This document shows, one piece after another, positions 1 through 15,494 of a stretch of DNA of 64,000 nucleotides (position 1 is the first letter of the stretch; each line of letters opens with the position of its first letter). Under the pieces are notes generated by a model that saw nothing but the letters and a program-made list of their open reading frames with translations, made no database searches and was not told where the DNA came from. The DNA is from Formicarius rufipectus. Its lineage: Eukaryota; Chordata; Aves; Passeriformes; Formicariidae. Made by a program: the position numbers and the translations under genes. The stretch is from assembly GCA_013399695.1 (NCBI GenBank), contig VXAU01003514.1, positions 372,001 to 436,000 of the forward strand, given 5' to 3'.

Positions 1-3000
1 AATCTCGCATCCTCTCACCTGAGAGATGACAATTTTATTGCTTGCAACTATCTGACCCATAATTTTAAGGAATTCTTTGTGGACCTCTAAAGAAAGCTTG
101 CATTGCATTGTTATGCCAAAGCAGTGGATACAAGGAGAATCCTCATTAAAATGTTGTTCAAAAAAAAGGAAATAGAAAATTCTACCTAACATGCAGCATC
201 CTTGGCCCAGTCTAATCAGTGTGGCCAGTATCTAAATCTCAGCAAACTGTAGTGAATGTCATGTTGGCAATCACAAAGAAGAGTTGATCACTTTGTAGGA
301 TATGAGAATATCTTCATCTCCACATACACACTAACCACAGTAAGTAAAGCCATTGAAGTCACTGTAATAGAGTTCAGCAAGTTGTGTTTCAGGTGCAGAA
401 AGGTCAAATTAAAGATACTGTGCCAAACATTAGGAAAAAAATTATGAAAGCATACCTCAAGAACTTAAGCTTTTTATAACCTTTGAAGCAGCAGATTTTT
501 AACAATTCTTCATAGAGTAGGTACTAGAATATAAACAACTTCACCAATACACATTATCAGTTAAATTATGAGATTGCAGATGACACAAAAGTCAAGTCAA
601 GCAAATAATTAAAACTTCCAAGAGGAGCTATATGCCTATGGGGTTCATCCTGAAATTCACTAGTGATTCACTCATGAAAGTCCTGATGCCTAAATATCTA
701 CAAGAATATCTTTGTAACAAGGGTATTCATTGCTCAGATTTGGGTCAGAAAATTAAAAGAAAATTGAGATTAACATAAGGCTTAGCAAAATAAATGTCAT
801 GTGTCATTGACCTACATATTTAGAGCTACTCTATATCTTTGATCTAGTAGGTAAAGTACAAAGTGTCTCAGAACTCCTTGATCCTATCCCTGGTTTCAAT
901 ATCAACATATTCACTGTAGTTATCTAGGAACTGTAACCTAGGCATGTACTTAACAACAGTTGAAATAATTGCTGCTATTTTATATGCCAAAGCTTCTTTC
1001 CAGTAGGTATCAATAAAAGAAGGGAAATTTCGTGTAAATAGGCCAAACTACTTGAAAAGTGACAAAAGCAGAAGACACCTGGGACCTTCTGGGAACCTGA
1101 GAGAGCAAAAGTTCCTTCTGTGTTGCTGGGTGATATGGCAGCATGCAAAGGAATCTCCCTTTGAGACGGATCATTGCCAACCCTGTTACTCACTTTTTGG
1201 TTGAAATATTTCTTGAGCTTGAATACCCTCCCAAATATGGGGGGTGAGGGGAATCTGAAAATGGGGAACTTTAATCCTCTGAGCTCTCTGTTGTCAATGA
1301 AAAAACATCTTCAAGACCTCTCTCCGTGGTTATTTGTAGGTAAACTGGCAACACAGTGCTGAAAAAAATCCCTTTACCACAAATTGTTGCCCACATCAGA
1401 GGTGAAAGAGACTGTGCAGCGGACAGATTTGAAGGTTGTAGCTAATGAGATCCCCAGGTGCAGAGCCCTGATGCCTGATGTTGTCCTGCAAAGCAACAAT
1501 GCTGCAAGATGTCCACCAAAACCCTCTGAAATTTGTGCTGAAAAGGATTCAATGGGAGAAAGTAAGAAGGAAAGTTGAAGAAAAAGGAAAGGGGGGGAAA
1601 AAAACCTAAACAAAAGGAATGGAGAAAGAGAAAGGGAGCTCAGAGGAAGAACTTCTGAGTCTGAGTCACTCTTTACTAAAACTTTCTGTGAAGTTCAAAA
1701 ACCCAACTGCATTTTATCTGTGAGCCCGGAAAGATGAAAGGAGCAAGGTGCAGGAGTTGTAACTTTCATGTTTATACACAAATGTTTTGAAAGAACCTAC
1801 CTCTGACTAACACCCTCATTCAATACTTAGAAGTGCAAACACAAATTAAGCAAAGGCTTTGAAGTCCTCAGCTGTGCAGAAGTCCCAGCAGGACAAGGAG
1901 TTCTGAGCCGAGGCAGAGGTAGAAAGGTGCCTACAGGTGTTGGAGGAGTACAAGTGCATGGAAGCAGAGATAGGAGGCACATGTCTTTTAATCCTTTTGC
2001 TTGTGCCAGGAGTCTCATTGAATTCATAGGGAGAATTTGTCTTGGAATGCCAGGAAATTCCCTGGCCTGGTAGTATTGTTAGAAGGCTCTCTATCAGCCA
2101 CTGTTGGCCTCGAGTGCACTTGGTGAGCACACACTTGCCAGGAAGTGGACACTGCAGGGAGGGACACACCAAGGGGAAGAGGCTCTGCTCACCCTTCCCA
2201 GTGCTGCCATGCACAGGATGAAATCCAGCTGCAGTTGAAATACCAGCCCTATCAGTGAAGGTATCACACACCTCCACATCAGCTTTTGGTGGTCAAGGTG
2301 CCTTGGGCACAGCAATCCTCCACACCTTCAGCAATGGGGCACCACAAGTACCCCAACAGAGTCCTCCAAGCAAAAAAGCTCCAAACACGACGTATGCAAT
2401 GCACTCTCTCCAGCCTGGATTGTCTCCATGGGCCATTTCCATTCCATCCCTCTGACCATATTGCCCTGCCTTCTGTGATTAGATGGCTCTACTCAGCAGA
2501 TACACTACAACAATGCTCTAGTCTTGCCCCATCAAACTTTGACAAGAAAGAGTGCTACTGAGCTTCCAATGACTGTCAACATGACAAGGGAACAAGAGAG
2601 AAGAAATAACTAACCTATGATCAGCAAGGATGCACCATAACTATCCAAGTTCATAGAGAACACCAAAGAGAAAGTCAAATTATAGTACTGATATGCACAC
2701 AAAACTCAAAACTACATCCCAGATGAGAAGCTAAAGAAAAAATCTGCAGAAAGTGACTTCTTGTATTTTTTTTTTGGAGCCTGAAGGCTCCTTGCTTTAT
2801 GTACAGAAAGGGAATATTGACTTTGGCAGCACAGTGTACATCCTACAGGGCTCCAAGTCTCTATCTGCTCCCCCTACTTCTTTTCTCCCATAAATTCCTC
2901 TTAGGAATAAATGAACTTTGACCTTAGAAAAAAAAAATTCCACTTAATGAGTTTTCTCATGTATGGCCAAGAGCAAAAAGCAAATGTTTAACCTCTGACC

Positions 3001-6000
3001 TCAATGCTAAATTACATCATGGTAAGTGATGAGGGCTCACTATTTGCCTTAAAACACTAACAATGCCACCATTTTCAGAGAGGAATTAGCACTCCTGCTG
3101 TTCAGCACTGAAGTAGTTTTTTGTCAGTGGAATCAAATATTTCAGGGTTTTTTTCCCTCAAGTTTACAAAATATCTCTGTAAATGTAAATCATCAAATTC
3201 CTGCTGAGCATCCAGGTGTTGCTGTTAAAATGCATGGCCATATATTCATAAGAGTTTATCTATATACATAAGTGTGCATATATAATCCATATTCATATCA
3301 TGGAAGAAAACTTGGATCCCAGCTTGGAGACATAAAAATTCATCTGGCTATAGTTCTGGGCAACCAATTCTAGGTGGTCCTGCTTGAACAGGGGGGAGGA
3401 CGTTCTGTGATCCTGCAATTCTGTTTTTCTACCCAAAAGCAATTATTTAAGTTGGCTGTCCTCTAATGGCACCCATCTCTAGAGCATATGAACAATTTAG
3501 CAGCATGTTTATGCAGTTCCTAAGGTCCCAGGAGTTTTTCTTAGTAGCTCTTTGTTTTTCCTTTTGAGACCTGCTGTGATAAGTTCAATGTTTTACTGTT
3601 AGCAGTTCAATAAGCTCAGACTGAAGCACTGAGCCCAATGACAAAAGTTAAAGATCCCTACATTCAGCAACTCCACAGAAGATCTCAATCTCTAAAGTCA
3701 AATGCCTCTACTGCTTTGCCCAGAAGGACAGATTCTGCAAACACAAATTTTACAAAAAAGTTTTTCTTCTACTCAGTGGTGAGCTTTGCATTGTTACATC
3801 TGTCTCTAGGTCAAAATTAGATGGAAGAGAAAAACTTTCCTAAGCTTGTCATGAGAAATGTTGCGTCCCAAGTTACTGAGAAATATTAATGAGTGTACTA
3901 ATGGATAGAATAAGGAGCTTTAATGACTTACATTCAGCTGTCTGGAGCCTTACAATCTATGAAAGACTGAAAGAAGGTTCCCAGAGGGTCTCATGATGTG
4001 ATGATTCTCAAATCCATCCTTGGATGGGTTTCCTGGGAGTGTTCACAGACTTAGTAGTTTCAGGCACCAATTCAAGAAAATTGTCTTATTCACTATCTGC
4101 CATTGCAAGATACTCCAGAGCTTTCAGCATGCAGCAACTAAAACAGGAAACTTCTAATTTCTAGAAATTTTGCAATGTGCTTAAATTCAAGCATATGTTT
4201 TAAATCCTTGTATTAGGCTATATTCTTAAATGATTGCCATTGTTTGACAATTCTTTGAACTGGATTACACTGTTCTAAATCTGGTATCTTACGCCACAGA
4301 ACCTAATGAATTCCAGGCTCTTGCTGTTCCAGCTAGGAAGTGATGTTAGGTGGATTGGGATCCACAAGCAGCTTTGGTGTACAAATTCTATTTCATATCT
4401 ACTTGGAGATAATTTCAGTTGTAGTTGCTTTGTAGGTTTCAAATAAGATAAACAGTTGTCATTATTTGCTATTGACTTTTTTAATTTTATTGCCCTTTGG
4501 CAGTAAATACATTTGCTTAACCACAACAAAGCCCCAAGGACTTTACTGCAAGATCCCTGAAACCTCCAGCAAAGAGGAATAACCCATCTTTTTTACATCT
4601 AGGGCAGGACCAAGCAATACAGTAAAGAAAAAAGAGTGACATTCTGCCTTTTTTAGGAGATTTTCATGTTTCATCTTAGCCATTTGAATACCTGCTGTTC
4701 ATTGCCACAACTAAAGAATGTCTTCAATTCCTATAAAAACATAAGCCTGACAGAATACTTGAGAGTAGAACACCAGGTAGCCCAAATTGTGTTCTTGCAG
4801 TGAGTGGCAAGAAAGAAATCACAGAGCTGAAAGGAAACCCAGATAATCTTTCTGTGGTTTAAAGGATAAGTCTGGCGCCGACTGCCAGAGAATAAAGCAA
4901 TCAATGGCAACCTTGGCCTATCAAAATGGAGAAATTATTTTCATAATGCTGCATAATGATAGAAGATTGGCTGATGACTGGATTTATTGCTCGTGGTTTC
5001 TTATACCGAAGAACATAAGAAACGCCTCAACATTTTCAGCACAAGATGGAATTCCAGCAACTGAGCAAATCATAAGGAAAGTCAGAGGCAGGGGAGGGGA
5101 AATGCTCCTCCCAGCATGTCCCAGCTTTCCTCAATCAGTTTTGTGTCAAGAAGAAGGCAGAAGAAGAAAATTTTGCTCCCTGAAGTCTTGATGTTTTCTG
5201 GTCCCTTTGTGTCCCTTGGATAGCCCCAGTCTGCAGTTATGCTATAGGGCCACATTCACCATCAGCCACACTCCACAGCTCTGCTAAGGCACCTTCTGCA
5301 GCAAAATAAAGACACCATTCCCTATGGGAAGCTGCCAGCATGCAGTCATTATTGCAGATTTCCTGCAATTTCAACTTTTTGATTCCTAAGGACCAAAACT
5401 TCACAGCCTCTGGAAAGGTAAGTGGAAAGCTCAGCCCTCTATTCCTTCTCCATATCTATAGGGACATCAGATGAATTCCCCCCAACTTCACTCCATGACT
5501 CCTCTGAAATCCACACATGCTGGAGAAGGCTTTCTCAGTTAAACTGTCATTCAACAGTTGAAATCTCTGTGTCTTTCTCCAAACCCTGAGGTTTCTGGTG
5601 CTATTTACTATCGAAGAACCAAATCTGAAGGCTTGTACTGAGGTGAAAATCTCTCTGAATTATTCTCTCTTGCCGAGGATGAGACATTGAATATTTTCTT
5701 TTTCTCCCTGGAGGCAGTAAAGATGAGAGCACAGTGACATGTATAATGAAAACAAAAACACAGCAGAAGGTACTATCTCCATGAGGTGAAATCTGTTTCG
5801 TTTTTTTCTGATCTGCACCAGGCCCAGGCTGGTGGGATCATCAACCACAAGTGAGCTCCCACCTGCACAGGTTGTGCAAATAACAGTGACTGCAGAAAGT
5901 CTGCAGGTGCTCGCTGACCAACACATCTCCCTGACTGGGGATGTGACTCACCCTGCTCAGCCTGTGCTGCATTTCATTTTAACGTTGCATACTGGGGTTT

Positions 6001-9000
6001 GCTCTAGCTGTACAGAGGTTCTGACGCTGCAGAGATGACTCCAGTGGAGACCACTCTTCTCCATTACTTCACTGTTGTGACTTTTGTGTGGCAGAATGCA
6101 GGCAGAGTAGGAAAGCTGTGATTCAAGTCATCTCACGAGTAGCATTGCTACCACCATTGAAGCACTCTAAAGGGACTTTGGCCCATACCAGAAATATTAC
6201 ACAGCTCTAAGCCTCCAGCATACCAGCTTAAAAGCAAGTCCTGTGGGCTCCTCATTTCTTTTGAGACTGTCCTGAAAGTGATGTACAACCAAGGAAGAAA
6301 TACAATTTCTCAGAGTGCTTAGTTTTCACTTTGGCACAATCTGTAGATGCTATGTTCCAAAAGTCACATGGGAATTGAATTATCCCAAGTCCTACTGTCG
6401 AGGGCCCCTCCATCTGGTTCAGCCGAAATTTCCTAATCTGCTCAGAAGTATAAGACATAAATAAACACATAAAGAGAATGAGACTGTACAAACTGCATTG
6501 AACCAAGCAGCTGTTGTCCTCCTGGGATTTCTTTTAGCAGCAAAAATGGTCATTTTCAAGAGTCAACCACAAATGATAGAGAAGTTTCTTCTGGAAAAAT
6601 CAGTATCACCCTCCTGAATGATGCTCAGTACTTGCCACAACCACCCCACCTGTGAAGTGCCCTGACACTCTGACTTATGTGAGAAATGGGGAAGTAGGTC
6701 CCTTGGATCAAGACACAATACAGGATGAATGTGTTTATTCCAGCTCTTAATGCCAGTAATTATTAGAATCTGTTAGCATGAATCAATTCCATCCCTCTCA
6801 TTCCTTGCCGAAGTGTCATCTTCCACTGGAAGGTTCCTGTATTACCCCTGTAGGGACCACCAGGAGACATAAAGTACGATATCAAGAAGGCAAAAAGAAC
6901 CCACAAAAAATAGAATAACCTTCTGAAAGTGTCTGATAAGGCAGACACTGGGAACTGTGAATCAACACTGGGAAAACCTCTGCCTATAACTATCAGTTCT
7001 ACTTTTGCCAGGCAGCCAGGCTTTTCCAATGAGTTTTCCCAGCTCTAGTAATCACCTAGATACAACAAAATATAATCACCAGCATTATAAATACCAGCAT
7101 TAGTTCACATGACACCTTAGTCTTATGGGGGTTTTTAAGAGTTGGCCAAACTAAACTTATTTCATACTGTTTCATTTAGTTGAATTCCACCATGGAACTA
7201 GAAAACAAATCGAGTTTTGTGTTTAATATATCTGCATTTCTCAAGAAGAGAGAAAGACAAAGAAAACAATTTCATAAAAGAAAACTTTCCAGTTTCCACA
7301 CCAAATAAGAGTTTTCTCCTAGGAACTAACAGAAAAAGTTATGTCTTCTCTTTCAAAATCACATAGAATTGACCTAGATTACCATAAAGCATGAACTCTA
7401 GAGGAAACTGAACTTCTGACAAAGCACTCCAGATTTTAACCCAAATAGCACATACCTAGAGGTTCCCTTTGGATTCTATTTAAACACTGTTGCCAGCCTT
7501 CATGAACTGAAGGAGGAAAGGCATTAATTTGACTTTTAATGGTACTGAAATCTCAGAGAAGGGTGGGAGTTCAAATGACAGACGCTTTTGGTAAGAAATA
7601 CGTCATCATCATCAGTCATCAGCTGCAGGAAAAATGAAAAATTTCATAGAAACCCAACAGAGATGATAGTTTAAGGGTCTGTTAGACATGTACTTCAAGT
7701 CATTGAAAACACAAAGACTGTTTAAATATGGAATGATGAATATGACCTTATCTTGCTCAGGAAGAGGCAGTACAGCTGCATCCTGATGCTAAATGTAAAT
7801 AAAAGCAAGGCAAGACATGCAGGGAATGATTTGGATTTGCTTCTCTGAATCCAGCAGTGGAAAGTAAAGCACAGCACACGCTTTAGACAGCGAGAGGTCT
7901 CTGATCATTTCTAAAACTCTTTTCTTCTCATGACAGTTTTGGATGCACCAAGATTAATGGCTAGCTTTATATTGTTCTCTTCCAACTATTTATTTTCCAT
8001 CGTATAGTTATAGCATTTGTAATATGTCTGGCTATTGCCAAAGTAACTGCAAATGCTTATCATAGGAAATTCATATGCATTTACTTGTGTGAAACATTTA
8101 TTTCTACTTTTTTTTCCTTATTCCTTATCCTGCAGATGTCCACAGGGTTTAGTTTGTTGATTAAAAGTTGTGGCAGTGTTCTTTTGCAGGTGATTGGAGT
8201 TATTAATGTGGATATTTTTCAACTGTAATATATAAGGGACAACTGTAATCAATCTGATACAACATTTCTATGAAGAAGAAGAGGAAATATATTGAAAACT
8301 GCACTCAGCTTCCCAGCTCTCCTATATCTATACAAAAACATAAGGCAGCACAACTCACAGTTGTTTAAACAGAGACACAAAAGCATTTGAACTTCAGGCA
8401 AGCTTAAGAAATGTCCTCGAGATACTCTCAGGGAAAGAAAAGTTCAGAACTCATTTATGTTAAACTGCACAAAATTTCCAGTTTTATAACTTCATTCAAA
8501 GCCTTTTTCATCCACAGGAGGGTCTAACTTAAGAAGTAAATCCACATTATGATTGTCAAGTGATTTCTCCATAGCTTCATTAACATGACATTCTTCAGTA
8601 TATCCAATACTCTGATTTTTTTTTTTTCCTTTAGTCAGGACTCTAATTTTAGAAGTAGAAAAGTGACAATAGTATCTTCAGTGATTGGACACCTCTGCTA
8701 CCTGGAAAAATACATGTTGACTCTAGACAGAGAGAAGAATGGAATTTGAATGAAAAAGTACTTGAGACTGAAATCTGCTTGTGATTTGTGCATGGATAGA
8801 AATAAATGAACTGCTGGGATTGTGTCTGTCACTTGCCCGTTGTCTTTCATGGTGATACTCAGCATGGTAGAGCACAAGGGTTGGGTTATAGATCTTACCT
8901 TGGGTGAATTTGTTCTTACTAGTACTTGAAAACAATCCTCGGGTTCATAGCCCTGAAACCATCCTGGGGCTTTCAAAAGGAATGTTACCTGTGATATAGA

Positions 9001-9201
9001 ATACAACAGGATGATTACATACATGTTGAACATTCCCCACACATCTCTAGAGTGTCATTTCTTCAGACTGGATAAAGACTGGCTTTACCTGTGACATATC
9101 GAGGTCCCCTTCTGTAGTAGGGGACACCATCTGTTTTCATCAATTCAAAGCTTTCATCAGTTAAAAGCACTGGAAAATCAAAAGCCACATTTGAATGTTC
9201 T
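1..9201. other. Intergenic, no gene seen
   Basis: AT-rich sequence with only short, unrelated open frames and no recognisable protein. Minor items: a 7-bp stem hairpin (2,776-2,791) and an AATAAA followed by A10 (2,906-2,937). By known synteny this is part of the gene desert downstream of ADRA2A. Confidence 0.7.
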
Positions 9202-9302
9202 GACCTGGTCTAATGGAAGGTGTCCCTATCCATGGCACATGATTTAGAACCAGATGATCTTTAAGATCCCTTCCAAACCAAACTATTCTATGGCTCTATG
9301 AA
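9202..9302 (+). mobile_element. CR1 LINE 3' tail fragment
   Basis: This matches the end of avian CR1 elements: a GGTCTAATGGAAGGTGTCCC block, a CCATGGCA segment, GATGATCTTTAAGATCCCTTCC, and a terminal pair of ATTCTATG-like octamers. Such 5'-truncated tails are the commonest form of CR1. No coding capacity remains. Confidence 0.88.
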
Positions 9303-12300
9303 CAGGAAGAGAACTTCCTCAAGAGCACAAATTCCCCCATGCCATTCCCATGGTGGCTTTTCTAACAAGTTCTTCCCCCATAAAAAGCACAACTAGATGT
9401 CTCCAATTTTCTCTATTATCAATATTTATGAAAGAGTAAGCTGAAAAGCAGAAAGGTCAGCGAGTGTAGAATCAACTTCAAACCATTTTAAATATAATAA
9501 GGGCAACAAGAATTCAAACCTTTTCAGAAAGGAAGAAAGCAGAAGGAGATAACTTAGATGAATCTGAACATTATAAGAAATCCTAATGTGAGAAGGAAAA
9601 AAAAAATCAGAGATTTCATCAAGGAATATGCTCAGGTATCAAGGAATAGGCAATTTTGGAAGTGTTCTAATGTTAGGACACCAACTGAGGAGGGAACCAG
9701 ATATGAAACATAATAATTGTCATTTGAGAGACAAGTACTTTAAAGAGCCTTGAATAGAAAACATTCAGATGTTGACAGGAGATGCACACAGAGATCCTGC
9801 CACCAGCAACCAGGATATTTCCTCATCAAAATGTTTAAAATAACACCATAAGCTATGCAAGGGAACAGATTGATAGGCAGAAGAGAGTTAAGATTAATGA
9901 TGAGTCTCTAACCACCTAATTGCAGCTGAATATCTGAGCGCAGCAAAACACACCAAATATAGTGAATATAATCAAATGTACTTCCTGGACCTTGATGTGC
10001 AAGAAAAATATCTCTCCAGAGCTCCTGAACCTCCCCAGTTCCCAGATGAATCAGTTAGATGCCTGTTTCAAGCTTTCAAGACCCATATGCTGCCTATATG
10101 AGGGTAATTATTCACAGAATGGCAAAGCCCATGCACCTGAGGCTTATCTGGGCCCTTGCTGCCATGGCAGAGGTCTGTGGCTGCACTGTTATGCAGGATC
10201 AGAGGTCCCAATGTTGGTTTTTTCAGCATCACTTTTTCCTACACTGTTTTCTCCAGCAATCTGATCACCACCACAAATCCACCTCTCCCTCTGTGCCATC
10301 AAACAACAAGAAAGAGATGGTCCTTGAAATGGCCCACAAATAATGACCCCTGGCAATCTCTGGGTAGACAGCAAAGCTCACACATGCTGAGTGCAGATCC
10401 ACACACACGGCAGAAAATTAAAATTGACATGCTCTCCTCTAAATCCAGCCTGCAGTTCTTGTCTCAGCTGGGCAATGGAAGAGGTGGAACCAGAGCTCTT
10501 TAGCAATGTATGGTGTCCTGTGGATCTGGTAGCCCCACCTGCAGGAAGAGGATGGGATGGGACCGGATAGGATTGCTGCTCCCATCTTCCCCCCCCAAAA
10601 AAGGAAGGAACTTTCCTATTGTGCAAGGAGTATCAGAAGGGTTACAGGCAGCTTTATCTCCAAGGCAGCCCTTGGCTCTGGGAATGAAACTGCCAAGAAG
10701 CCTTAATTTCATTGACACAGTTTCCAATACCGTGTTGAATGCTAAATGATGACTGTTCACATTCAGGTGCTGAGAGAGCAGTACCTGTCTGTTCTTTTCT
10801 AGGGACCTAAGGGAAATAGATGTATTGGCAGTTACTTCCCTTAGTGCAAATAGTCTCATTTGTGTTTCCCTGATCTTCAAAGCATTTTAGAGCCATGCAA
10901 TGGTTAGATTTATTCTAGAAGCATTCTGGCTGCATTGGGTAGACTCCTTAGGTGCTTCAACACAGCCTGTCTTGGACTCAGATCTTCAACAAAGGCTCAC
11001 CGCACCCAGGATGATCCAGGGAATATTGTATTTGGTTCATAATGCACAGGTAAGGAGAGCTGACAATAATCTTTGCTTTGACCCATGTGCAGTTGCAAGG
11101 TAGCCCTAATTATTAAAGAACTATATCCCCTCTGTCCTAGAAACCAGAAAACACTGAATTCTTTCCAGTTCCTCCCAATCCACATTTCTCAATGTTTTTG
11201 ACCACCCTCAGAAAAATTATTGCAAGACAAATATACACAGATGCAGTGATTTTATTTGCTACCGCACTACTTTACGAGTGTGTACTGCAGAGCCTAACTT
11301 CAAGGCAAGAAGATTTATGGTGTAATTACTTTAGTATATTGTTGTACAATTTGCAACTAATGGAAAAGAAATTTACTGGCTACACTTCAGCTGTCAGAAA
11401 GTCTGTCTGCAGAATAAGAGTGGAAATAATATGTGCTTCTCTTCGTGTGTGGAAATGTTAAATGACAGTCATCTCTTAACCTGATCAAATATTTTAAACT
11501 TGATCAGCTACCCATATCATGATAAGTAAATTGTCCTGCAAAGAGAATTAATTATTCCCTAGAAGGAAACAGGAGCATTTACTATCAAGAAGCAAATAAA
11601 AAACTGCCCAGCACATCCACTCCCAGGAGAGTCAAGACCAGTCAATCAACTTTCTAGCCAAGAGTAAGAATTAAAAATTCTACATCCCTTTTTAATTGCT
11701 TTAACTGGCAGTGTTTCCCAGTGGACTTTCATGTTTCACTTGGCCTTTTTTCCCCAAGTTGAAAAAAAATGCATCTGATTAATAATCATGTAATTGGATT
11801 TCCAGTTCAATGTGTAATGTCTACCATCCAGTACTTAAGAAGAGCAAAAGCAGAGACTTGTCTACACATTTCTCATAAGACCTCTTCTATGGAGAAAAAA
11901 ATTCACTCCTATCACATGTTTTGCAGCTTACATTTCTCAGCAACTTGCCAATCAGTTCAAGTTAGATCTCTGGTAGTAAACATCCCTTTTGTTAGAAACA
12001 CAGAAACTGGAAGCATGTTTGAATTGAACGGAGGAGGATGGAAGAGTTTGGTCACAGTTTTCAGTGGCCCTAATACTCAAACGACTTAATTTAGAAGAAA
12101 CATAAACTCAAGTCCCTTGCAAATCAAATCAAAGTTTCCTGTTTCAGCAGAGATGAAAAAGCTGCTGCAATCTGACGAGCATCTAAGCCTAGAGTGAATT
12201 TAGCCTATATCAAATCTCAGTGAATGCAAAAATTTTTTGCTTGATCCTTATATTTGGGACAGTTTCATGCCCTCTGAAGCAGAGCAGGCAACTGTGGCTG

Positions 12301-15300
12301 TATCTGTTCCTTTCCCCATTTTCTATCCTTTGATCACTATGTTTGGACAATTCTGTTTAATAATTCCTACTGATCTGTTGTTATATAAATGGTCATATAA
12401 CATGTCCACATCATAAAACTTTCCCTTACACAATTAGGTCTATAAAAAGACCCGAACATTAAAATACAGAAGTACCTTTGTTCCAAATTGAAAACACAAT
12501 GAAACCAATGCAAACTTGGAATGATGATAAGTCAGGCTCACATCTAGGATTGTGCACAGTGGGCAGGTCTTCAAATTCCCTACCTCAGTCTTCTTCCCAG
12601 CCCATTTAAAGTAATTATGAGGGTATTAGACAAATCTTGAAATAAGGCAGACTATGAAGCCTTGTAACTATGTCCATATCAGAAGGAAACTGTGCCAGTT
12701 TTCAGTCACAAATATCTCAAAAAAGCCTTTCAAGTCACTTTAAAATAGTCAGCCATCATCTCATCACATATTCAGCTACGGGGAGCCGGAAACACTGAAG
12801 TGTTACCATACTTTGAATTGAACTTTAATGGTAATAATCTGTTCTTTGATAAAGTTCTCACCCTACATGCTTGTTTTCAATAAGGGCCCTTCAAAAGGCT
12901 ATGAAGTGTTTACCTTGACTTCTTATTGCTTGTTCACCACTCTGCAAGCTTCTGATCTCTTCCCATGTATGGACTATCAAACAGCAATCCTCTGGCCATG
13001 CCTGGAGCTAACAGACACATCTACACAAGAACAAAAACAGTCCAAAAAGATTCGTTGAGGAATTCAGTCAAAAAATTCATATATACATAAATTAATAACA
13101 AGTAATAATCATAGTAATAACAATAATGATAACAGAAAAATGTCTCTTGATTGTTGCTGGGCACAGATTTGTGTGTTTCCTCAGTGTATCCTGTACACAT
13201 ATTTATATTGGATACACATAGGTGACTGTACTTCTCCAGCTTCTTGTTTCTTCCCAGTGTAAGTGAATTCAAGTTCAAGGCATTTTTCTGGAGCAGGATT
13301 ATAACTCATACAGAATAAATCAAGGCACTACAAAGGTACCTTACCCTGCAGTCTGAAATGTGTGGATATTTAAGCATATTTTTATTGTGCACAGCACATT
13401 GCAGGCATAGGGCAGTCTGTGACCCGAGACAGTCCAAAGCCCAGAGGACAGGCTGTTCTCTCATGCTTGGTCCTATTCCTCTGCTCCTGTGGGACTCCAG
13501 AGCCCCCAGAACATTGGCCTCCAAGGTCACATCTGCCAGCATGTACCTCTCATCACTACTCTAACAGAAACCAAAATAAATCATTTAACCTCTTTCTTGA
13601 CTGATTTTCCTTTGCATAGAAAAGGCAGTGGTACTTCTGTCTCTTCCAGAATAATGAAAAAACTCCCACTCAAATGTTTATGCAAAAAAAAAAGGAATTA
13701 CTTCTGTGGCAAAATGGAAAATATTCTGGAGGAAAGGAACTCTCATTATATATGTTTATTGTTAGTGACAATTACACTGATTTTTTTTTTTCTCTCTGAA
13801 GGCAACCTAAAATTACATGAGCCTAGTGGCAAAGGCCTGAAACAGAAAAGCCAATTATTTTCCTAATAAGTAACAGTCTTAACTGTGACTTAGGGAAGGG
13901 TATTTACAGGTCCATTATGACTCTCCATAGCTCTATAAACCTAACAGAGATGAGCATTGACTAACATATTAAATTCCTAGTAGGAATTGAATTGTTAATG
14001 TTGGGATGCCAAGATATGACCACACCTTTCAGAAAACAGGTCTGTGAGACTGTTACTGCTGTTTTCCTCTGAGTTTGCTTTCAGCTGTGTACTTGGGTTG
14101 GGTTTCAGAGAGGAAGTGGACCTTTTTCATGCTCCACTGAGCTGGAGGCAAAGAAATTACAAATGAAGTTAGACCCTCCCAAAGGGTTACTTTCTTTAAA
14201 ACTGCAGATTGCTGTGAGGCAGCCTTTCATATGTGCAGTCTTCTCTGCTTCCTATGAATTTAAATACGGCTCTTAAAAATAATGTGAGTTTGGGGGTGAG
14301 CAGACCTAAATAATCTTGCCCTGATGAAATTATTCAGATGACATTAATCCATTCCTGAGCCATTACACTAACAAGCACTGTGCAAATACAGGGAATATCT
14401 ATGTATGACATATTGACCTGAATGCCAAATACCTGAGCCTTCTACATTAACAAGATGATGGGTACTATTATAGTAATTATGTCAAATAAACCAAAGCTGA
14501 CTTTGAAAGTCTGTCTACAAAATGAGAGCCCAGAATATAATGATTGATTGAGTCTGAGATGTGCAGAAGATTATTCTGCATTAAACCCCTCATATCATTT
14601 TATTTTGGTTTGGCTTGTAGGATATCTTCAGTACCAAACACTTGTGTTTCTCCCATAACTCAGAGCACTCTTGTCCGGTAGAAATGGGGAGGCAAGCAAG
14701 GGGGAAGCTCTGTCCTTGGCTGTGGTCTTCATTGTGACTCCTGACACAGATTTCAGGGGTACACCATGACAACCCCATTTGCCCACACCTATCATTTGCA
14801 GGTCTACACATCTGCACAGTGAAGAGGTCCTCAAATTTTTTTCATATTTGCTGCCCCCTGGACTAACCTGGGCTCTAAGAATTAGAAAGGGCGTTTGCTG
14901 CCTCAGGAGAGGAAACAACTGCTCTGCCTTTTGAGTTCCTTCACAAGCAGGCTGCCTGGGAAGCCAGCACAGCCCTTGTACAAACTCCATGAGATGAAGC
15001 CTGGGAAGATGAAGAGTTAATTTATCTCTTGACCAGAATGGCTATATCTCTTTTATGTAGCTTTACCCACCAGATAATGCTGTGCTCCAGAAGGAACAGC
15101 TTTTTTCTGTCCCATATCTGATCCAGGCTGACTTACCAGAATAGATCTGACTGACACACACACCAGCCTGTTCTCTGGCAGGAGTGAGGGGTGAAGACAA
15201 AGCATGTTGGTGGGATTGGAGCAACTCACACAAAAGAAATTAGGGTGCCAGAGACAGTCCATGTACTTTACCATCCTAAATACAGTTGTATTTTCATTTT

Positions 15301-15494
15301 CTAACAATTATTTAATCAAGTAACACCAGGGCAGCATATAGACTCCACCCACAAAATTCAGTTTCCCTATTAAATGACTGTAGCTCTACAAAAAAAGTCT
15401 GTCAACAAAAAAGTATCACTTTAATCCTTTTTTATTATTTTTCTTTCCAGACTGCAATACTGAAGGCCATGCTGTTGCCTTTCTGTTTTATCTG
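9303..15494. other. Intergenic, no gene seen
   Basis: Short open frames lacking family motifs, splice context or coding-like composition. Contains A/T-rich stretches such as 13,070-13,140. Nothing can be named. Confidence 0.7.

Noticed and set aside
2906..2937. AATAAA followed by A10
   Set aside because: A tract is short and no upstream coding or repeat body is recognised; likely chance in AT-rich DNA.
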